From: Bacteroides sp.
GTDB lineage: Bacteria > Bacteroidota > Bacteroidia > Bacteroidales > Bacteroidaceae
Length of the DNA stretch: 39,187 nucleotides
Assembly (NCBI GenBank): GCA_020861095.1
Contig: JAJBTC010000065.1
Coordinates: forward strand, 1-39,187
Reading direction: 5' to 3'
Shown here: piece by piece, positions 19,067 through 28,129 of the stretch
Layout of the letters: each line of letters opens with the position of its first letter
How positions within the stretch are numbered: the first letter of the stretch is position 1
The notes under the pieces: model-generated
What the model was told of the DNA's origin: nothing
Databases searched by the model: none
Seen by the model: only the letters and a program-made list of their open reading frames with translations
Program-made: the position numbers and the translations under genes

Positions 19067-20086
19067 TTAGAATCTCACCTGTATCTGTGCCTGGATACGG
19101 TGGGAGTTGTCTCCGTGCTGTTTGTCACGGTAGGTATATTGTGCCTGGAGACGACATTGGGGGTAGAACCAATACTGTACTCCGGCTATATAATGGGTTT
19201 GTTTATCGCCCGGCGAAGTGTCGCGGTTGATGTAATCATAAGAGGCGACAATGTCGAATTTCGGGCATACATGGTAGTTGGCCGTAGCATAGAACCCGTT
19301 GCTGCGTACGCTACCGTCTTTACCACCCAGGAACTCACTGCGCAGGCTCACGGGCCTGGTATCTATCACGCCACCCACGGCCCAGCGGTTACGGTTGTAG
19401 TTTTCGTTTACCTGAATGGTGTTGTAGGGAGATTCTGCTACGGCATTTCCTTTTCCCTGGATGAAAGAGCCACTTACCGACAACCAGTCGAGAGGATTGA
19501 CCATCAGTTTACCTACGATGTCTTTCTGGTCATTCTTGTCTTTGATGTTGATGCCCTGGCCGTTCATTACCGCCAGGTGATAGTAGAGGTAGTTGTTGAA
19601 CAACTCTCCGTGAATCATCAGTCCGATATCGCGTCCGGATGTACCCCCGTACAACGGGTCGCTGTTGTCTATACCGGCCAGGTAATTTACTACCTGCGCG
19701 TAGCAATCGATCAGTTCTACAGCAGTAGGGGATAAGGGATTTTCGATACTGTATGGACTCTTGAATTGCCCGATACGTGCCGACAGGCCGGGCAGGGATT
19801 TATATTCGGTGTAGACTTCCAGCAAATTACCGCCGTTCTTAAAGTCATACATAAAATAGCAAAACCAGTTGTCAGTGATCTTGCCGTCGGCCATAAAAAT
19901 GATGCGCTTTATATCAAATGTATTTTTAGCATCCGGGTCGCTGTCGTAGGTATATCCTGTCTGTGCATACCCCATCAATGTAATGCGTTCTTTGAGTGTA
20001 TTGATCCAGGTGTCTACTGATTTCTCCTGTGCCGAAGCAGCATGTAGTATGATCAGAGTAATTGTTAAAAGTAAAATGCGTCTCAT
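19067..20086 (-). CDS. Outer-membrane porin (OprO/P-like)
   Basis: A 339-residue outer-membrane beta-barrel protein with a signal peptide cut after HAASAQ (about residue 20). The body alternates short amphipathic strands and turns and ends in a C-terminal phenylalanine (AQIQVRF), the usual barrel-assembly signal. The region GLSARIGQFKSPYSIEN resembles phosphate-selective porins O and P, where the strand precedes a constriction loop. It is the last gene of a four-gene operon, 63 bp after the ABC permease. That position suggests it lets the same small, probably anionic solute cross the outer membrane. Substrate is not readable from sequence. Confidence 0.8.
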   Translation of the reverse strand: MRRILLLTITLIILHAASAQEKSVDTWINTLKERITLMGYAQTGYTYDSDPDAKNTFDIKRIIFMADGKITDNWFCYFMYDFKNGGNLLEVYTEYKSLPGLSARIGQFKSPYSIENPLSPTAVELIDCYAQVVNYLAGIDNSDPLYGGTSGRDIGLMIHGELFNNYLYYHLAVMNGQGINIKDKNDQKDIVGKLMVNPLDWLSVSGSFIQGKGNAVAESPYNTIQVNENYNRNRWAVGGVIDTRPVSLRSEFLGGKDGSVRSNGFYATANYHVCPKFDIVASYDYINRDTSPGDKQTHYIAGVQYWFYPQCRLQAQYTYRDKQHGDNSHRIQAQIQVRF

Positions 20087-20149
20087 GCGTGATCTGATTT
20101 GTAAAAATGATGTTGTTTATTTGATTTTCTATGTGTCTGTTTTTGTCTG

Positions 20150-20929
20150 CTATATGTTTTCTTCGGAGCCCCTTCGGTTGCTTTTCCAACCGCACAGCCA
20201 GGTTTCGAGCAGGTCGGTACAGAGGAACAACAGGAAACCCAGTATACTGAGTATGACAATGCCCGCATACATTTCCGTATAGTTGATACGCATCCAGGCA
20301 TCTACAATGAAGAATCCCATTCCCCGGTCCGTACCGTATGTCTCGGTAACAAAGAGAACTGAGATCGCGGTTCCTATGGCTACGCGTAAGGTAGATAGCA
20401 GATCGGGCAGAATGGCCGGCAAGACTACATACCTGAGCTGTTGCCAGGGGGTGGCTCCCAGAGAGGTGATGATCAGAAAACTCTCTTTGGGGATGTTGCG
20501 CAGGCTATCGCGCAGGTTGATAATGATCTGGAACACAATGATAAGGATGATCATGATGATCTTGGTAGCATCTCCCAGTCCGGCCAGTAGCATCACTACG
20601 GGCAGGAGAGCCAGTTTGGGCACCGGATAGGTGAAATAGACAAACGCGCCCAGCAAACGACCGGCAAGCCGGCTGCTTACCATCCAGAACGCCGTGAACA
20701 TACCGATCAAGGTAGCCAGACCCACTCCGATCACTATCCGCCGGAGACTGGCAAGCAGGTGAGAAGACATAGACTGTTTCCATACCTCACCCAGGTGTGC
20801 GTATACCGTAAACGGGTCTACCAATACAGGGATCTGTAGCAGGCGTGCGGAAAGCCACCAGAGCAGGTTGATCAGTACCATGCCCAGAAGTATGTTGGTG
20901 AGTATGTATCTGATGCGTTTCAACTCCAT
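20150..20929 (-). CDS. ABC transporter permease (SsuC/TauC/NrtB type)
   Basis: A 259-residue inner-membrane permease of the binding-protein-dependent transport family (BPD_transp_1), with about six membrane helices. The EAA loop is visible as IITSLGATPWQQLRYVVLPAILPDLLSTLRVAIG (middle of the protein), the coupling motif that docks on the ATPase. The start overlaps the ATPase stop by 10 bp, giving translational coupling. This subfamily imports nitrate, taurine, aliphatic sulfonates or thiamine precursors. The substrate is not determined here. The C-terminus (CGWKSNRRGSEENI) is cytoplasmic and charged. Confidence 0.88.
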   Translation of the reverse strand: MELKRIRYILTNILLGMVLINLLWWLSARLLQIPVLVDPFTVYAHLGEVWKQSMSSHLLASLRRIVIGVGLATLIGMFTAFWMVSSRLAGRLLGAFVYFTYPVPKLALLPVVMLLAGLGDATKIIMIILIIVFQIIINLRDSLRNIPKESFLIITSLGATPWQQLRYVVLPAILPDLLSTLRVAIGTAISVLFVTETYGTDRGMGFFIVDAWMRINYTEMYAGIVILSILGFLLFLCTDLLETWLCGWKSNRRGSEENI

Positions 20930-21627
20930 TGTTCCTGTATGATCTGACGGATCTCTCCGGCGGTGGGTTTTTCCAGAATATGGGTCACGGTGCCGGGGGC
21001 ACGGCTGAGCAGGATGACGCGCTGTCCGATGCAGGCGGCCTCTTCGATGTTATGGGTTACGAAAAGAGTAGTGACCCGGTGCTCCTGCCACAGTTTCATG
21101 AACAGGTGCCTGCCGCGTTCGGCAGTGAGCGCGTCTAAGGCCGAGAAGGGTTCGTCCATAAGCAGGAGTCCGGGACGCTGGATGAAAGCACGTGCCAAGG
21201 CTACCCGCTGTTGCTGCCCGCCACTCAGTTCGTGCGGATACCGGTGCAACAGCGTATCCAGTTCCAATGTGCGGAGAATTTCGTCTGCCAGTACATGGTC
21301 TGCTTGCTGCTTGTGTAACCTGGCGGGCAGAAAGATATTTTCCTGTACCCGTTTCCAGGGCAGCAGACCGTAGTGTTGCGGTACCAGACCGATGGACTGC
21401 CGACGTGGGGTAGGGGGCTGACCGTCGATCTGCACCTCTCCCCGATATTCCCGTATCACTCCGGCAAGTACGTGAAGCAGCGTCGATTTGCCACATCCTG
21501 AGGGCCCGACCAAAGCGTCGATGGTGCCACTCGCGGTGTAGAGAGAAAAGTTGTGTAAGGCTTCAACGGTTTTATTCCCTCGCTGGTAAGAAACATTCAG
21601 TTGATGGATCCGGACGGTACTCACCAT
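20920..21627 (-). CDS. ABC transporter ATP-binding protein (SsuB/TauB/NrtD type)
   Basis: A 235-residue nucleotide-binding subunit. All motifs are intact: Walker A GPSGCGKST (about residue 40), Q-loop near GLVPQHYGLLPW, signature LSGGQQQRVALARA, Walker B LLLMDEPFSALD, and the switch histidine in VTHNIEEA. The protein starts 9 bp after the binding-protein stop and overlaps the permease start by 10 bp. It powers import through the neighbouring permease. The Q-loop sequence and the small size fit the nitrate/sulfonate/taurine subfamily. Confidence 0.93.
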   Translation of the reverse strand: MVSTVRIHQLNVSYQRGNKTVEALHNFSLYTASGTIDALVGPSGCGKSTLLHVLAGVIREYRGEVQIDGQPPTPRRQSIGLVPQHYGLLPWKRVQENIFLPARLHKQQADHVLADEILRTLELDTLLHRYPHELSGGQQQRVALARAFIQRPGLLLMDEPFSALDALTAERGRHLFMKLWQEHRVTTLFVTHNIEEAACIGQRVILLSRAPGTVTHILEKPTAGEIRQIIQEQWS

Positions 21628-21636
21628 GCTTTCGGA

Positions 21637-22578
21637 TTATTTTTTCGCGGCAAAATCCATACTGACCAACTCTGTTCCTATATACGTATCCGGTACCAGG
21701 CGTTTGCTTTTGAGCCAGGAGATGGTGCTTTCTATGGATTTGGGCGCGGGGCGCGTCGCATATACGAAATCGGGCAGAGCCACAGTGTTGACCAGCGAAT
21801 CAGGTAGACCCACGTCACTGATCAGTATCTCCTTCCAGTAGTGTCTGGGTGTCTGGCGTATGTAGTCGACTGCCAAGTTGTATCCTTTGATTAGGGTACG
21901 GATCTCGTCCGGCTTTTCTTCAATGGCTTTTTGTGAGAAGATGGTCCCGGTCACGGTTATGCCCAGGTCGCGCGTGGTACCTAATGAAGGATTGCCTTTG
22001 CTCAGCGCAATGCTGGCAAAAGGGTCGGGGAATACAGAAGCGTCGATCTGGTTGTTTTGCAGCATTTCCAGACGCAGGGGGATCTTGTTGATCTCCGGCT
22101 TGTTGACATCCAATGGCGATATACCTGCCTGGGTGAGGATGCGGTCGGTCGCGAATTCCACAGCGGTGTTGCGGGAGACTGCGACGTTGCGTCTTTCCAA
22201 TTGGCTGACATCGGTGACTCCGCTCTCTGCGGAGGCGATCAGATAGAAGTAGCCGTCGTTCTTCATCACGATCTGTAAAGGGATGCCGTTGGCATGTTGC
22301 AGTGCCGCGCCGGTATAGTCAATGACTGTGCCATCCAGATTGCCCGACTGAAAAGCAGCATCGCGATCGTTGGCAGAATAGAATTTGACAATCTCCACCT
22401 CCAGGCCTAAAGAATCGTATATACCTTGTTTCTGGGCAACCACAAAAGGAAGATAGTCCATAGAAGCCATAGCTCCCAGGCGCAAAGGTTCCAGATTTCC
22501 TGCCGGAGGCTCTTTTTTCCACCAACAGGAAGAGAGCAGCAGGATCAGCGAGCAGGTAAGGAGGATGATTTTTTTCAT
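21637..22578 (-). CDS. NMT1/SsuA-type substrate-binding lipoprotein of the ABC transporter
   Basis: A 313-residue periplasmic binding protein when started at MKKIILLTC (the ATG three codons upstream gives a weaker signal peptide). The lipobox LLSSC (Cys18) anchors it as a lipoprotein. The mature protein has the NMT1/THI5-like pattern: LRLGAMASMDYLPFVVAQKQGIY, then VEIVKFYSANDRDAAFQSGNLDG and later RNTAVEFATDRIL. This family binds sulfonates, nitrate, taurine or pyrimidine precursors. It is the first gene of the ABC-porin operon. A degenerate repeat of the ACGATGT type lies just upstream, and no clear TAnnTTTG box was found. Confidence 0.87.
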   Translation of the reverse strand: MKKIILLTCSLILLLSSCWWKKEPPAGNLEPLRLGAMASMDYLPFVVAQKQGIYDSLGLEVEIVKFYSANDRDAAFQSGNLDGTVIDYTGAALQHANGIPLQIVMKNDGYFYLIASAESGVTDVSQLERRNVAVSRNTAVEFATDRILTQAGISPLDVNKPEINKIPLRLEMLQNNQIDASVFPDPFASIALSKGNPSLGTTRDLGITVTGTIFSQKAIEEKPDEIRTLIKGYNLAVDYIRQTPRHYWKEILISDVGLPDSLVNTVALPDFVYATRPAPKSIESTISWLKSKRLVPDTYIGTELVSMDFAAKK

Positions 22579-22592
22579 ATGATACATAAAGA

Positions 22593-22681
22593 AATGTACG
22601 ATGTACAGATTTACTGCTTCGTCATGACCCTTATTTGATGAGTAACATCAAGGAACGTTACGATGTACGATGTAATAAATC
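22593..22681. repeat. Degenerate ACGATGT repeat region
   Basis: ATGTACGATGTACAGATTTAC (split as ATGTACGATGTAC and AGATTTAC, 22594-22614) and TTACGATGTACGATGTAA (22658-22675) flank about 45 bp between the ABC operon start and the pgk terminator. It resembles the heptad elements at 18889 and 26741 but the units are ACGATGT rather than ACGATTT, and the arms are less clearly inverted. It may be a decayed relative. Confidence 0.4.
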
Positions 22682-22733
22682 CTCGGGGCATTCAATTGTA
22701 CAACATAGATCGTTCGATCATAACTGTTTTCTG

Positions 22734-22771
22734 AAAAAAGGCAACCTTTCCTGTCGGAAGGCTGCCTTTTT
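22734..22771 (-). terminator. Terminator of pgk
   Basis: On the minus strand AAAAAGGCAGCCTTCC (22771-22756) pairs with GGAAAGGTTGCCTTTTTT (22751-22734) with a short loop and a terminal T run. It lies 16 bp past the pgk stop codon. Confidence 0.85.
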
Positions 22772-22787
22772 GATATATGGGAAAAGA

Positions 22788-24047
22788 TTACTCTTCGATG
22801 GCAGCAATACCCGGAAGTGTTTTTCCTTCGATCGCTTCGAGAAGTGCTCCTCCTCCGGTAGATACGTAAGATACTCCGTCGGCCAGTCCGAATTTGTTGA
22901 CACAGGCTACAGAGTCGCCACCTCCTACCAGAGAGAAGGCTCCGTTTTTAGTAGCCTCTACGATCGCTTCTCCTACAGCGCGTGAACCGTGCGTGAAGTT
23001 GTCAAACTCGAATACACCGGTAGGTCCGTTCCACAGGATCGTTTTGGAGTTCCTGATCACCTCGGTGAATATCTTTTCGGTTTCGGGACCGATGTCCAGT
23101 CCTTCCCATCCGTCGGGGATCTCTTTCACCGATACGAACTGTGTATTTGCGTCGTTCGAGAATTTGTCCGCGATCTTCGCGTCCACAGCCAGTACCATGT
23201 TCACACCTTTGGCTTTTGCTTTGTCGAGCAGTTCGAGGGCCAGATCTAATTTGTCATTTTCACAGATGGAGTTCCCGATATGGCCACCCAATGCTTTGGT
23301 GAAGGTGTAGGTCATCCCACCGGCAATGATCAGGTTGTCTACTTTGGACAGCAGGTTTTCAATGATCTCAATCTTGGAAGAGACTTTCGAACCACCCATA
23401 ATGGCGGTGAAAGGACGCTGGATGTCATTGAGGATGCGATTAACGGCTTTCACCTCTTTTTCCATCAGGTATCCAAACATCTTATCGTCTGTGCCGAAGT
23501 ACTCGGCGATCAGCGCGGTGGAAGCGTGCGCGCGGTGTGCCGTACCGAACGCGTCGTTTACGTAGCAGTCTGCATAAGAAGCCAGTTTTTTAGCGAATTC
23601 TTTCTGACTCTCTTTGATTGCTTTTTTGGCTGCGGCTTTCTCTTCTTCGGTAGCATCTTCGGCCAGTCCGCGGGGTTTGCCCTCTTCTTCGGCATAGAAA
23701 CGCAGGTTTTCAAGTAACAACACTTCTCCCGGTTGCAGCGCGGCAGCTTTTACAGAAGCTTCTTCGCCCATGTAGTCGTTGGCAAACTGGACTTCAACCC
23801 CCAGCAACTCCGATACATGGTTTTTGATATGTTTCAAAGAGAATTTATCAGTAGGGCCTTTCGGACGTCCCAGGTGAGAACCGATGATCACACTGCCTCC
23901 ATCGCCCAGGATCTTTTTCAGGGTCGGGAGCGCGGCACGGATACGGGTATCGTCTGTAATGTTGAAGTTTTCGTCCAGAGGCACGTTGAAGTCTACCCGA
24001 ACGAACGCCTTTTTACCGGCAAAATTGAAATTGTCAATTGTTTGCAT
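22788..24047 (-). CDS. pgk: Phosphoglycerate kinase
   Basis: A 419-residue glycolytic enzyme that moves the acyl phosphate of 1,3-bisphosphoglycerate to ADP. The N-terminal substrate domain shows [11 protein letters not shown] (about 16-26) and the SHLGRPKG motif (about 58-65). The C-terminal nucleotide domain shows [19 protein letters not shown] and the glycine-rich GGGDSVACV. It ends with [19 protein letters not shown], as expected. Length fits bacterial PGK of Bacteroidetes. It is transcribed alone: a -7 box lies about 115 bp upstream and a terminator follows directly. Confidence 0.98.
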   Translation of the reverse strand: MQTIDNFNFAGKKAFVRVDFNVPLDENFNITDDTRIRAALPTLKKILGDGGSVIIGSHLGRPKGPTDKFSLKHIKNHVSELLGVEVQFANDYMGEEASVKAAALQPGEVLLLENLRFYAEEEGKPRGLAEDATEEEKAAAKKAIKESQKEFAKKLASYADCYVNDAFGTAHRAHASTALIAEYFGTDDKMFGYLMEKEVKAVNRILNDIQRPFTAIMGGSKVSSKIEIIENLLSKVDNLIIAGGMTYTFTKALGGHIGNSICENDKLDLALELLDKAKAKGVNMVLAVDAKIADKFSNDANTQFVSVKEIPDGWEGLDIGPETEKIFTEVIRNSKTILWNGPTGVFEFDNFTHGSRAVGEAIVEATKNGAFSLVGGGDSVACVNKFGLADGVSYVSTGGGALLEAIEGKTLPGIAAIEE

Positions 24048-24161
24048 AATACTCTATTATTTTATTTAAAAGTGATAACTCTTCAGAGAAAACAAACAGG
24101 CTGTGCGTATGAAAACCTGTCTGCTCCTTTGCAGGCCGGCAAGTCTGTCTGTTACCGTTGG

Positions 24162-24169
24162 CAAAGTTA
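24162..24169 (-). promoter_or_regulatory. Putative pgk promoter (-7 box)
   Basis: On the minus strand TAACTTTG matches TAnnTTTG exactly. Upstream at 24194-24190 is an AT-rich TTTTAG where the -33 box would lie. The leader to the pgk ATG is about 108 nt and includes a short hairpin with GCCTGC/GCAGGC-like arms near 24110-24140. Confidence 0.5.
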
Positions 24170-24201
24170 GTATTTATTTCATTTTTCCTGCTAAAAAAAT
24201 G

Positions 24202-24877
24202 TCATTTATTCGCCCCTTTCTTTGTTCCCGTCGTCAATTTGTATGTGCTACAGTAGTACTTACAATAGGGTTGTAATCCACACTTTTCACATTTGGGTAT
24301 ACGTGCCTGGCAGATATACCGCCCGTGCAGGATGAGCCAGTGATGGGCGATGGGAATAAGCTGGGGGGGGAATGTATCTGACCAGTTCTTTTTCTGTGGC
24401 CAATGGGGTTTTGGAATTTGTGGTGAGCCCGATGCGATTGGATACACGGAACACATGCGTATCTACTGCCATGGCCGGTTTGTTGTAGACAACGGATTGA
24501 ATCACGTTGGCTGTTTTGCGTCCTACACCGGGTAGCTTGATAAGCTCTTCCAGGGTATCGGGCACGATACTGTGGAAATCCCTGACCAGCATCTGTGCCA
24601 TGCCCACCAGATGTTTGGCTTTGTTGCGCGGGTAGGATACACTGTGGATATATTCGAAGATCACGTCCGGCGTGGCGGCAGCCATCGCTTCCGGTGTGGG
24701 ATAGTCTTCCAGCAGGGGAGGTGTCACCATATTCACCCGTTTGTCGGTGCATTGTGCCGACAATATCACTGCTACCAACAGCCCGAAAGGGTCGGTATAG
24801 TGCAATTCTGTTTCTGCCACCGGCATATTTGCCTCAAACCAGGCAAGTACTTTTTCGTAACGTTCTTTTTTTCTCAT
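24202..24877 (-). pseudogene. nth: Endonuclease III, broken by a one-base frameshift
   Basis: DNA glycosylase/AP lyase of base-excision repair. The first frame (24877 to about 24371) holds the start, the HhH motif LPGVGRKTANVI with its catalytic lysine, and the catalytic-aspartate strand [15 protein letters not shown]. It then runs into a false tail after RYIPPP. The second frame, entered near 24370, supplies the missing C-terminus: [17 protein letters not shown] followed by the four-cysteine 4Fe-4S loop (C in YICQA, CEKCG, PYCKYYC). The break is at eight C (plus-strand G at 24363-24370). Seven C would join the frames as [14 protein letters not shown], giving a normal protein of about 224 residues. 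It could be a sequencing error, a true mutation or slipped-strand phase variation. The homopolymer makes all three plausible. Confidence 0.85.
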
Positions 24878-24984
24878 ATCATCTGTTTTTATGTATCCGG
24901 AGTTTTGTCGGTTCTATGGAGGTCTTGTATAGCCATACGATGCCATAGCACGTTGCCTGGAGAGAGCCATGTTTTTATAGATAA

Positions 24985-24992
24985 CAAAAATA
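24985..24992 (-). promoter_or_regulatory. Possible nth promoter (-7 box)
   Basis: TATTTTTG on the minus strand fits TAnnTTTG. It lies in AT-rich DNA about 108 bp upstream of the nth ATG. No -33 box is evident, so a chance match is possible. The rest of the gap between nth and the upstream membrane-protein gene (24878-25086) shows nothing else. Confidence 0.3.
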
Positions 24993-25086
24993 ATTCTTTT
25001 TTGTCAGTTAGCGGTGTTCCGTAAGGTAAAAATAACCTACCGGATTTCTCTGTTTCCCCGTATGTACAACTCTCTGCTCCGGGAAC

Positions 25087-25518
25087 TCAGAGGGTGATTT
25101 GCTCTTCTTCTATTTCTTCAGGGCGGTATTCTCCCGCTTCATCCGGGAGGCTTCCGTATATCCATTGGACAGATCTCCTGATCAGGATTTCACCTGCGAT
25201 GATCTCCGCAAGGTTGCACAGGCGAAAAAGTAACCTGAATGCGATATGCAGGTTGTGTTTCAGGATAGAAAACAGGATCAGTGAGAACAGGATGGAGCTT
25301 CCTGCCGTCAATGCTGCCGGTATTTGCACAAAAGGCAGTTCCGGAGAATGTGCCAGAATGAGCCAGCAAGGCAGGGAGAGGGACAGCATCATCCATATGT
25401 GTCCCGGTCTCAGGTCTGTACCCAGTATCAGATTTGCCAGGATATAGCCCGTATGGATGAATGCCGCTACGCTGGCTTTCCCTTTCAGTAAAAAGAACAG
25501 CAAGCTCCATATAAGCAT
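25087..25518 (-). CDS. Small integral membrane protein of unknown function
   Basis: A 143-residue protein with about four hydrophobic segments (near residues 1-12, 18-33, 41-58, 63-85) and an acidic C-terminal tail rich in glutamate (EYRPEEIEEEQITL). No family was recognised. It begins 19 bp after the end of the MFS reading frame, on the same strand, so the two were probably one transcript. The hydrophobic pattern and the lack of stops support a real gene, but codon evidence is only by eye. Confidence 0.55.
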   Translation of the reverse strand: MLIWSLLFFLLKGKASVAAFIHTGYILANLILGTDLRPGHIWMMLSLSLPCWLILAHSPELPFVQIPAALTAGSSILFSLILFSILKHNLHIAFRLLFRLCNLAEIIAGEILIRRSVQWIYGSLPDEAGEYRPEEIEEEQITL

Positions 25519-25537
25519 GGCGAGTATATTCTATACT

Positions 25538-26733
25538 TTATAAGACCCGGTTTTTATGAAAGTGAGGAGATACTTTCCACGTAAACCAGCATATGGAAAG
25601 TACCGCCAGGCAAGCTCCCAGCAAGTAGGCGCGACTGAACGCGAAGTGTTGCCCGATCTATCCGCCTGCTGTCAGACCTATACCAATCCCTACGTCCCAG
25701 GAAGTAAGATAGGTAGAGGTTGCTGTTCCCCGTTTGCTGTTTGGTGCCAGGTTGATAAAGAGCGAGTTGAATGCCGGGAACATGGTGCCGAACCCTGTGC
25801 CCAGCAACAAAGCGATCGTGAAAAACAGAACGGTGGTCAGTTCATGGTTCCATCGGATCAGCAGGTCACAGGCTGCCAGCAGGAAATAGCACACGCATAC
25901 CAGATACATGCCTATACGGATCACCTGTGTGATGCGGCCTTTGTCTACCTGCTTGCCGGAGAAAAGACGCGAAACGGCCATCCCGATGGCAAGGAAAGTG
26001 AAGAACAGGCCGCTGCTGAGCGTGATGCCGATCTCTTGCGCGTAGACGGCAATGTAGGTGCTGGTCATACCATAAGGAATGGAGAGGAGCAACAGGGAGA
26101 TACCGGCGGGTATGCCTTTGATCAGGACAAACCGGTCGAGGGAGATCGGTTCACGGGCTACCGGAGGTCTGGACGGGCTTTTGATGATACAGGCCATCAG
26201 GAAACCCAATGTCCCTGAAAAGAGAGATACCAGAAAAATGGTTTCGAACGAGCAGGTCTCGTGCATAAACAGTCCTGTCATCGGACCGAAACTCATGGCC
26301 GTATTGTTCATCAGTCCGTAATAACCTACGGCTTCACCGCGACGGGAGGAGGGGTTATATCGATTACTAAAGTGTTTCCGGCTACGGTGACCATCCCAAA
26401 GGAAAGCCCGTGCACCACCCGGAGCATAATGAAAAGCGTGAGAACCGTGGCCAGCATGTATCCCGCAAATACCAGTGTAAAGATAAAGTAGGACAACAGA
26501 TAGAGCGGTTTCCGGGAGAATGTGTCTAACAAATAGCCGGAGAACGGGCGGATGCAGAGTGCCGCGACCGTATAGCAGGAAAGGATGACCCCTACCACCG
26601 CGTTTCCGATGCCAAACTCTTCCGTCAGATAAAAAGGAAGTACCGGAAGGATCAGATAGAAAGCAAAGAACAGCAGGAAATTAGCTGCAAGAAGGTAACA
26701 GTAATTGCGTGTGACTAACTGATCTTTTAACAT
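25538..26733 (-). pseudogene. MFS transporter, inactivated by a frameshift and a nonsense codon
   Basis: A 12-helix major facilitator superfamily exporter, about 398 residues when restored. The first frame (26733-26326) covers helices 1-5 with the MFS loop RPFSGYLLDTFSRKP (motif A) and stops after VIDITPPP. Shifted by one base, the second frame continues RRGEAVGYYGLMNNTAMSFGP, where the homologous text normally follows directly, so one base is missing near 26343-26350. The second frame then meets TAG at 25658-25660 after GIGLTAGG. Beyond it, the same frame reads IGQHFAFSRAYLLGACLAVLS and ends at 25538, the expected last helix. Two independent lesions make true decay likelier than a single read error. 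It sits between pheS and the small membrane protein gene. Confidence 0.85.
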
Positions 26734-26740
26734 GAAGAGA

Positions 26741-26940
26741 TTTACGATTTACGGATTTACGATGTACGATTGAGATCACTTTCCAGTATCAGGATTATTT
26801 GCTGATTATGAGTATCAGGGAGTTATATACGTTTTACGATTGAAACTATTGCTTATGGTCATGATCCTTATCCGGCTATACAGGTATTAAGAAAATAGAA
26901 GTAATTTCAATCGTAAATAGTAAATCGTCCAATCGTAAAT
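26741..26940. repeat. ATTTACG-heptad inverted-repeat element, copy 2
   Basis: The left arm (26741-26772) is nearly the same as the left arm at 18890-18921, both ending in TACGATTG. The right arm (26909-26940) carries CAATCGTAAAT twice, in inverted orientation. The sequence just before the right arm, AATTTCAATCGTAAAT, matches the other copy (GATTTCAATCGTAAAT). It fills the gap between pheS and the MFS pseudogene. The middle (26773-26908) is unrelated apart from one more TTTTACGATTG at 26832-26842. Confidence 0.65.
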
Positions 26941-26944
26941 ATCT

Positions 26945-27964
26945 TTAGTTTGCCGCTTCGAACTCTTTGAGGAAGCGTATGTCGTTCTCTGAGAAGAGAC
27001 GGAGGTCTTTGACCTGATACTTGAGATTAGTGATCCTTTCGATACCCATTCCCAACGCATAGCCACTGTATACTTTGCTGTCGATGCCACAGGATTCCAG
27101 TACATTTGGGTCTACCATACCGCATCCGAGGATCTCTACCCAACCGGTATACTTACAGAAGGGGCAGCCTTTTCCACCGCAGATGTTGCAGCTGATATCC
27201 ATTTCGGCACTGGGTTCAGTAAAGGGAAAGTAAGAAGGACGCAGGCGGATCTGTGTCTCCGCGCCGAACATCTCTTTGGCAAACAACAGCAATACCTGTT
27301 TCAGGTCGGTAAAGGATACATTCTCTGCTACATAGAGAGCTTCTACCTGATGGAAAAAGCAGTGTGCCCGATAGCTGATCGCCTCGTTGCGGTATACTCT
27401 TCCCGGACAGATGATGCGGATGGGAGGTTGGGTTTTCTCCATGACACGGGTCTGTACCGAAGAGGTGTGCGTGCGCAGTACCACATCGGGGTTGGCCTCG
27501 ATGAAGAAGGTATCCTGCATATCGCGTGCCGGATGATCTTCAGCGAAGTTCAATGAGGAAAATACATGCCAGTCGTCTTCAATTTCGGGACCTTCGGCAA
27601 TGCTGAATCCGAGACGGGCGAAGATATCAATGATCTCGTTCTTGACGATAGAGAGCGGATGGCGGGTACCCAGTTTCACCGGATATGCCGTACGGGTGAG
27701 GTCGATGTCATCGGTTCCGGTATCCGTGTTCTCAAACTGCTCTTTCAGCGCGCTGATCTTGTCCTGCGCTTTGGTTTTCAGTTCGTTCAGCCTCATGCCT
27801 ACCTCTTTTTTCTGTTCGGCGGGTACATGACGAAAGTCTGCCATCAATTCATTGATAGCCCCTTTCTTACTCAGGTATTTGATACGTAATGCTTCCAGTT
27901 CTCCGGCATTGGCAGCCTGTAGCTGATCTACTTCGGCCAGCAGTTCCTGTATCTTATCGATCAT
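26945..27964 (-). CDS. pheS: Phenylalanine--tRNA ligase alpha subunit
   Basis: A 339-residue class II synthetase subunit that charges tRNA-Phe together with PheT (not in this window). I chose MIDKIQELL at 27964 over an upstream ATG at 28015 because the upper start would overlap the -7 box at 28005-28012, and 339 is the normal length. The N-terminal coiled coil (about 1-85) precedes the catalytic core. Motif 2 region RAHCFFHQVEALYV, the CNICGGKGCPFCK cysteine cluster and motif 3 GYALGMGIERI are intact. A heptad repeat element follows the stop codon. Confidence 0.97.
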   Translation of the reverse strand: MIDKIQELLAEVDQLQAANAGELEALRIKYLSKKGAINELMADFRHVPAEQKKEVGMRLNELKTKAQDKISALKEQFENTDTGTDDIDLTRTAYPVKLGTRHPLSIVKNEIIDIFARLGFSIAEGPEIEDDWHVFSSLNFAEDHPARDMQDTFFIEANPDVVLRTHTSSVQTRVMEKTQPPIRIICPGRVYRNEAISYRAHCFFHQVEALYVAENVSFTDLKQVLLLFAKEMFGAETQIRLRPSYFPFTEPSAEMDISCNICGGKGCPFCKYTGWVEILGCGMVDPNVLESCGIDSKVYSGYALGMGIERITNLKYQVKDLRLFSENDIRFLKEFEAAN

Positions 27965-28004
27965 ATAAATAGGTTCTTTAGTATACTGATTGTATAAAAC
28001 GGTA

Positions 28005-28038
28005 CAAAGATACAATTTTTCATGCGAAAGTTTTCAAA
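28005..28038 (-). promoter_or_regulatory. pheS promoter
   Basis: On the minus strand TTTG (28038-28035) and TATCTTTG (28012-28005) match the Bacteroidetes -33 and -7 boxes, spaced by 22 bp. Transcription would start near 27998, giving a leader of about 34 nt. This is the best two-box match in the window. Confidence 0.6.
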
Positions 28039-28129
28039 TAGAAGCATGAAAAGAATGAAAGCCCGGTGTTGGATTTTCAGTAGGGTAGGTAGAGCTATTT
28101 GGTCTGTTACCTGAACAGGGTATGGAAAA

